Source: Weeksellaceae bacterium (GTDB taxonomy: Bacteria; Bacteroidota; Bacteroidia; Flavobacteriales; Weeksellaceae). From it: 64,000 nucleotides of DNA. A program made the translations under genes and the position numbers. The notes under the pieces were generated by a model. The model worked only from the letters and a program-made list of their open reading frames with translations, had not been told where the DNA came from and ran no database searches. The stretch covers positions 434,001 through 498,000 of the forward strand of contig JAIBEX010000009.1 in NCBI GenBank assembly GCA_019459455.1. The letters are read 5' to 3'. Shown one piece after another: positions 59,810 through 64,000 of the stretch (position 1 is the first letter of the stretch; the number at the start of each line of letters is the position of its first letter).

Positions 59810-61150
59810 ATGAAAAGACTTTTGGTTTTTACTTTAGGATGTGCGTTTCTTGGTGTAAATGCCCAGAAAAAGTGGACGCTTCAGGAATCCGTGGAATACG
59901 CGGTGCAGAATAACCTGCAGGTCATCAGTTCGCAATACAGCCAAAAGATTCAGGAAAACACCCTTCAGATCGCAAAAAGGGAGTACCTGCCCTCTGTTTC
60001 CGGCAACATCAACAATAATTTCTCCTTCGGTCAGGGTCGTGATTTTTTTGGAACTACACAGAGGAATGACAATTTCACCAACAGTACCAACGTAGGTGCA
60101 GACATGCTGCTCTTCAACCATGGACGAATTGAAAAAAACATACGAAAGACCGAATTTGACCTTGAAGCCACCGGTTATGATGTGGAACGCATTAAAAATG
60201 ACATCTCTTTGCAGGTCGCTCAGCAGTATCTTCAGATTATGCTTAATAAGGAGGTCGAAAAGATTGCGGAGAGTTCCCTACAAAATGCAAAGAAGCAGTA
60301 TGACCGCGCTAAGATAACCACCGAGGTAGGTACAACAGCCAAGACTGTGCTTGCAGAAGCAGAAGCAGCGCTGGCCAGGGAAAGACAGAATGTAAAAAAT
60401 GCAGAGATCAATACAGACAGAAGCCTTTTTGCGCTGGCTCAGCTCCTGAGGTTGTCTGATTATAAAAATTTCGACGTTGCTGAGGTCGATATTCAGCAGA
60501 AACCCCAGCCGCCCCTTCATTCTGCCGCAAACATCATAGAGACCGCGTATCAGAACCAGCCCCAGATCAAAGCCGCTGAAAGCCGCATTAAAGCCGCGGA
60601 GGCACAGACCGAACTGACAGAAACAGCCTTTTGGCCCACCGTTTCTGCAAGTGCAGGGATTGGCTCTTCGTATTTTAACTCCTTGGTTAAGCGTTACGAT
60701 CAAAATGGAAATCTGGTGAAAGACCCCAGCTTTTTTCAGCAGTATCAGGATACCTTTGGTCAGCAGTTAGGCGTCTCAGCTAATATTCCGATTTTCAACA
60801 AAGGAATCACGAAACTGCAGGTGGAGCAAAGTAAGATCAATCAGCAGGTTGCACAAAACACCCTGGAGATGCAGAAGCAGGAGGTTCTTCAGAATGTACA
60901 GCGGTCTCAGTTCGATGCAGAGGCTAACTATGAATCGTATCTGGCTGCCCTGGATACAGAGAAAAGTTCCGCACTGGCACTGGACTTCGCGGAAAAAAGT
61001 TATGCTGCCGGTCGGTCTACCATCTATGATGTCAATGTCGCAAGGAACAACTACGCCAACGCTCAGGGTTCGGTAGCGCAGGCTAAATACAATTATCTTT
61101 TCAGCCTGAAATTGCTAAACTTCTACGCCGGAATTCCAATCACCTTATAG
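59810..61150 (+). CDS. TolC family outer-membrane protein
   Basis: The 446-residue protein has a signal peptide (MKRLLVFTLGCAFLGVNAQ) and the TolC layout: TLQESVEYAVQNNLQV, long coiled helices rich in Ala, Lys and Gln (about 120-220 and 330-430), and the repeat-like DVNVARNNYANAQGSV at the end. It is the channel of a type I export or efflux system. No inner-membrane pump or membrane fusion protein lies beside it here. Confidence 0.85.
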   Translation: MKRLLVFTLGCAFLGVNAQKKWTLQESVEYAVQNNLQVISSQYSQKIQENTLQIAKREYLPSVSGNINNNFSFGQGRDFFGTTQRNDNFTNSTNVGADMLLFNHGRIEKNIRKTEFDLEATGYDVERIKNDISLQVAQQYLQIMLNKEVEKIAESSLQNAKKQYDRAKITTEVGTTAKTVLAEAEAALARERQNVKNAEINTDRSLFALAQLLRLSDYKNFDVAEVDIQQKPQPPLHSAANIIETAYQNQPQIKAAESRIKAAEAQTELTETAFWPTVSASAGIGSSYFNSLVKRYDQNGNLVKDPSFFQQYQDTFGQQLGVSANIPIFNKGITKLQVEQSKINQQVAQNTLEMQKQEVLQNVQRSQFDAEANYESYLAALDTEKSSALALDFAEKSYAAGRSTIYDVNVARNNYANAQGSVAQAKYNYLFSLKLLNFYAGIPITL

Positions 61151-61192
61151 CACCTTCATCCTTACACTCGGTTAAGGACTATGCTACCATAA

Positions 61193-61783
61193 ATGTCGGT
61201 CACCATTTTACAGAAATATCTGCCTGAAGGCTCCATGCCCTTTCTCAAGAAGTGGTTTGGGGAACACTATATGCACATCAAAATCACCCGTGGCCGAAAT
61301 TCGAAACTCGGGGATTATCGCAAAATGCCCGATAACAGTCACCAGATTACGGTAAATTCCACCCTGCAGCCGCAGCTTTTTTTCTTCGTCCTTACCCATG
61401 AGCTGGCCCATCTACTGGCGTTTGATACATCGGGTAGGAGCATATCGCCACACGGCCCCCAGTGGAAGAACCTTTTCCGCGAGATGCTTCTCGAAAGCAT
61501 TGAGGTTTATTCTGAAGACCTTAAACCAATTATCCTGAAGTTTTCCAGGACACCAAAAGCAAATTTCATGGCAAGCCCGGAACTTGTTAGATATTTTCAT
61601 ATTGAAGATTATCAGGATGAAACAAACTTTGTTGATGACTTAAATCTTCAGGATAAGTTTATGTACCGAAAGCAGACATATATCATAGAGCAGAAGCTTA
61701 AAAAAAACTATCTTTGTATGAACCTGAACAATGGGAAAAAGTATATTTTTAAACCGTTAGCCAGGGTAGAGAAAACAAGCTAA
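61193..61783 (+). CDS. SprT-like domain protein
   Basis: The 196-residue protein has a zinc-protease HExxH motif (LTHELAHLLAF, with Glu catalytic) and a downstream His in SPHGPQWKNLF, as in SprT/Spartan-type metallopeptidases, which in other organisms resolve DNA-protein cross-links. There is no Cys zinc ribbon in the C-terminal half. It follows tolC by 42 bases and lies two bases before manC. Confidence 0.8.
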   Translation: MSVTILQKYLPEGSMPFLKKWFGEHYMHIKITRGRNSKLGDYRKMPDNSHQITVNSTLQPQLFFFVLTHELAHLLAFDTSGRSISPHGPQWKNLFREMLLESIEVYSEDLKPIILKFSRTPKANFMASPELVRYFHIEDYQDETNFVDDLNLQDKFMYRKQTYIIEQKLKKNYLCMNLNNGKKYIFKPLARVEKTS

Positions 61784-61785
61784 TT

Positions 61786-62868
61786 ATGTTAAAATCAAAT
61801 AATTACTGTGTGATTATGGCGGGTGGCATCGGAAGCAGATTCTGGCCCATGAGCACACAGAAATTTCCGAAACAGTTTCAGGATATATTGGGTACGGGCC
61901 GCACGATGATTCAGCAAACCTACGACCGCATCAGTCAGATTATTCCAGCCGAAAATATTTACATCATCACCAATAAGGAGTATGTGGAACTCTCGCATTC
62001 GCAACTTCCGGACATCCCTGCAGAAAATATTGTGGGTGAACCGATGATGAAAAATACCGCTGCCTGCAACATTTATATGGCCAGCAAAATCGCCGGAAAA
62101 TCGCCCGATGCGAACCTGATCATCCTTCCTGCAGATCATTTGATTTTAAAGGAGCAGACCTTTCTGGAAAAGGTAAATTATGCTTTTGAACTCGCTTCGA
62201 AAAACGACTATCTGATTACCCTGGGAATTACACCAACGCGTCCCGATACGGGTTATGGCTATATTCAGTTCATTGAAAAGCAAGGTTCAGAGGTTGCTAA
62301 GGTGAAAACTTTTACAGAAAAACCGAGTCTGGAAATCGCAAAGGCATTTTTGGATAGTGGCGATTTTCTGTGGAACGCCGGAATTTTTGTCTGGAATGTA
62401 AAAAGTATTACGAAAGCCTTCGAAAGTTATCTTCCCGAGATGGCCGAGCAGTTTATCTCCTGTGAATACAATACAAGCAAGGAGGTGGACTGCATTGAAC
62501 TTATTTATCCAAAAGTGAACAAGATTTCCATTGATAACGGAATCCTGGAAAAGGCCAAAAACGTTTATGTAATTCCTGCAGACCTCGGTTGGAGCGATCT
62601 GGGCACCTGGACTTCCGTCTATGAAAATGCAGAGAAGGAAGAAAATAAGAACGCCGTGAATTCCCCTTATGTAATAACGTACAACGCTAAAGGAAATATC
62701 GTTCGCCTGAAAAACAACAATAAAGCGGCCATCATTGACGGGCTGAAGAATTATATCATCGTAGATACGGACAAAGCGCTGTTGATCTGTCCGCGGGACA
62801 ACGACCAGCTCATCAAACAGTATGTGCAGGATTTGAAGAATTTCAAAAAAGGAGATAAATTTTTATAA
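61786..62868 (+). CDS. manC: Mannose-1-phosphate guanylyltransferase
   Basis: The 360-residue protein has the nucleotidyltransferase signature MAGGIGSRFWPMS with KFPKQF after it, then ADHLI, and FTEKPSLEIAK with LWNAGIFVW. It makes GDP-mannose from mannose-1-phosphate and GTP for surface polysaccharides. The single-domain length means no fused mannose-6-phosphate isomerase cupin domain. It is linked to the SprT-like gene by two bases. Confidence 0.92.
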   Translation: MLKSNNYCVIMAGGIGSRFWPMSTQKFPKQFQDILGTGRTMIQQTYDRISQIIPAENIYIITNKEYVELSHSQLPDIPAENIVGEPMMKNTAACNIYMASKIAGKSPDANLIILPADHLILKEQTFLEKVNYAFELASKNDYLITLGITPTRPDTGYGYIQFIEKQGSEVAKVKTFTEKPSLEIAKAFLDSGDFLWNAGIFVWNVKSITKAFESYLPEMAEQFISCEYNTSKEVDCIELIYPKVNKISIDNGILEKAKNVYVIPADLGWSDLGTWTSVYENAEKEENKNAVNSPYVITYNAKGNIVRLKNNNKAAIIDGLKNYIIVDTDKALLICPRDNDQLIKQYVQDLKNFKKGDKFL

Positions 62869-62948
62869 ACCTCATGTACTAAGTTGGTGGGATTTTTGTT
62901 TAATAAAGAACAAGATGCTGTTTGATTGCACGGTTATCTACTATTAAA

Positions 62949-63656
62949 ATGAAAAAATTTATATTCTTCAGTCTTCTTATTACTGCAAATCTCGTTCTTT
63001 CGCAGGAAAAGAAGGTGACGCTGATTACTTCAGATAGCATACTTAAAAACCTTCTTCCCAACCAAAATCTGGATTTTTGGACCGTAGTGTATTATGTTGA
63101 TAAGAAGGATCATCTGGTAAAATCGTACGGAAAAGGGAGCTATGTTCCTATGTCCGAGGGTTTCAGAATTAACCCTCATGAGCAGGGATTTTATTATATC
63201 GCGTATGGAAAGGGAGGAAAAACATCTTATGCTGCCGACCTGGAGTCGCTCCGTACCTTTATCGGAGAAATAGATAATGGAGAAGAGGCTGCGCTGGCCG
63301 CTCTGACAAACGGTTATCTGATTGATTTTGAATTCAAGGATTATGCGGCAAACTATGAAGATAAAGGCAGTTATTTTTTAGTAGACGCCGGGAAAGTGAG
63401 TTCCCTGAATTGTCCGTTGGCAAAAACTCACTATTCTATGATGGTTGATAAGAAAAGCGGAGCAATTACAGAAGAGAAAGATCTGGGCCAGTATTTCGAG
63501 TTATACGGCAAGGACTGCAAGAATAACCCGCATTACAGTGCGCTCGACAAGCAGATTGAGGAGGCAAAACTGCGTGCTGAAGAACAGAAAAAAATACAGA
63601 AGGAGATCACAATGAAAATGGAGAAAAGACTCCGTAAACTTCAAAGGAAAGACTAG
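62949..63656 (+). CDS. Hypothetical secreted protein (235 aa)
   Basis: I do not recognise this. From the ATG at 62949 it has a signal peptide (MKKFIFFSLLITANLVLSQ) followed by a mixed domain with GKGSYVPMSEGFRINPHEQG, YIAYGKGGKT, and an acidic FKDYAANYEDKGSYF stretch. Two Cys (about 156 and 186) could pair in the periplasm. The last 45 residues are a charged coiled-coil (DKQIEEAKLRAEEQKKIQKE). Its stop overlaps that of the leftward bcp gene in a CTAG. Promoter unclear. Confidence 0.65.
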   Translation: MKKFIFFSLLITANLVLSQEKKVTLITSDSILKNLLPNQNLDFWTVVYYVDKKDHLVKSYGKGSYVPMSEGFRINPHEQGFYYIAYGKGGKTSYAADLESLRTFIGEIDNGEEAALAALTNGYLIDFEFKDYAANYEDKGSYFLVDAGKVSSLNCPLAKTHYSMMVDKKSGAITEEKDLGQYFELYGKDCKNNPHYSALDKQIEEAKLRAEEQKKIQKEITMKMEKRLRKLQRKD

Positions 63657-64000
63657 TTTTTTTTCAGAATTTGCTGGGCAGCTTCTTTGGATTTTACCTT
63701 ATCTATGACCCTTACGCAGATTCCTTCTTCATTGAAAATAAAAGTGGTACGTACAATTCCCATATAGGTTTTGCCAAAAGTTTTCTTTTGCTGCCACACC
63801 CCAAACTTTTCAATGATTTCCCTGTTTTCATCAGCCAGCAAATCGTATTGAAAACCGAATTTCGTGTGAAAAGTTTTCTGTTTTTTAACCGAATCCGCTG
63901 ATATTCCAATAAGTTCGAATCCTTCTTCTCTTAGGTTTTGCAGATGATCATTTAGATTACAGGCTTCCACCGTGCAGGTTGGAGTATTGGCTTGAGGATA
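63653..64000 (-). CDS. bcp: Thiol peroxidase BCP, C-terminal part (cut by window edge)
   Basis: The frame continues beyond the right edge. The first visible residues read YPQANTPTCTVEACNLNDHL, the active-site loop with the peroxidatic Cys in TPTC and a second Cys five residues on (C-x4-C) as in the BCP/PrxQ class. The rest, with LIGISADSVKKQKTFHTKF and VRTTFIFNEEG, is typical. It reduces hydroperoxides with thioredoxin. It is convergent with the secreted protein gene. Confidence 0.88.
   Translation of the reverse strand, partial: YPQANTPTCTVEACNLNDHLQNLREEGFELIGISADSVKKQKTFHTKFGFQYDLLADENREIIEKFGVWQQKKTFGKTYMGIVRTTFIFNEEGICVRVIDKVKSKEAAQQILKKN

Noticed and set aside
1-64000. CRISPR arrays, insertion sequences, prophage or integrated elements
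   Set aside because: No regularly spaced repeats, transposase, integrase or phage genes were found on either strand.

Overview
The window reads as a chromosomal stretch from a member of the Bacteroidota, class Flavobacteriia, most likely Weeksellaceae near Chryseobacterium, Kaistella or Epilithonimonas. This rests on four things seen in the sequence. Upstream regions carry the TAnnTTTG -7 promoter box of this phylum instead of a sigma70 -10 box. Shine-Dalgarno sequences are mostly absent. There are lineage-typical proteins: two GLPGLI proteins beside a carboxypeptidase-regulatory-like TonB-type receptor, a PorW/SprE-like type IX secretion lipoprotein, and a MurF-Alr fusion. Intergenic DNA is AT-rich. 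The genus is inference. I see no insertion sequence, prophage, CRISPR array or integrated element; almost everything looks like vertically inherited core genome.

Layout. 1-2.8 kb: the start of glmM, then a ferrous iron operon (feoA, feoB and a 50-residue Cys-rich membrane peptide). 2.9-8.2 kb: two GLPGLI proteins around a DinB-like protein, with a large outer-membrane receptor. 8.3-11.2 kb: a JmjC/cupin-like oxygenase, a small membrane protein and an M14 carboxypeptidase. 11.2-14.9 kb: lepA and an ECF sigma / anti-sigma-like / Spy-like operon. 15.0-19.5 kb: DUF2520 protein, kdsC, maf and sprE/porW. 19.5-25.7 kb: a leftward run rpiB-rnr-lysE-ldcA-yraN-SDR, with tsaB on its own promoter. 25.7-26.4 kb: the only long gene-poor gap, holding a GC-rich patch with a 29-codon hydrophobic ORF. 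26.4-36.3 kb: pgk, a methyltransferase, mnmG bracketed by two parS-like sites, and an operon tdk-murF/alr-patatin-ybeY. 36.3-40.3 kb: an acidic unknown protein, a MurC-like ligase, rsmI and fabG. 40.3-46.4 kb: a GNAT protein, guaC and a two-subunit NAD-type formate dehydrogenase. 46.4-58.2 kb: a CPBP-like protein, surE, prc, sodC, mnmA, a small outer-membrane protein, clpC, a glycosyltransferase, sufE and a heptosyltransferase-like gene. 58.2-64 kb: two tandem tRNA-Val genes, folC, tolC, a SprT-like protein, manC, an unknown secreted protein and the end of bcp.

How the genes fit together. Cell-envelope work dominates: glmM, murF-alr, the MurC-like ligase, ldcA, kdsC, manC, two glycosyltransferases, TolC, the GLPGLI/receptor locus, the patatin with barrel domain, and the type IX secretion lipoprotein. 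A second theme is tRNA and ribosome maintenance: mnmG, mnmA, tsaB, ybeY, rsmI, lepA, rnr and two tRNA genes. The two parS-like sites suggest this part of the chromosome lies near the replication origin.

I did not find a clear new multi-gene system. The observations most worth following are the parS pair at mnmG, the two apparently leaderless promoters (tsaB and the DUF2520 gene), the GC-rich island at 25.78-25.91 kb, the MurC-like ligase with an altered P-loop, and the duplicated tRNA-Val/hairpin units.
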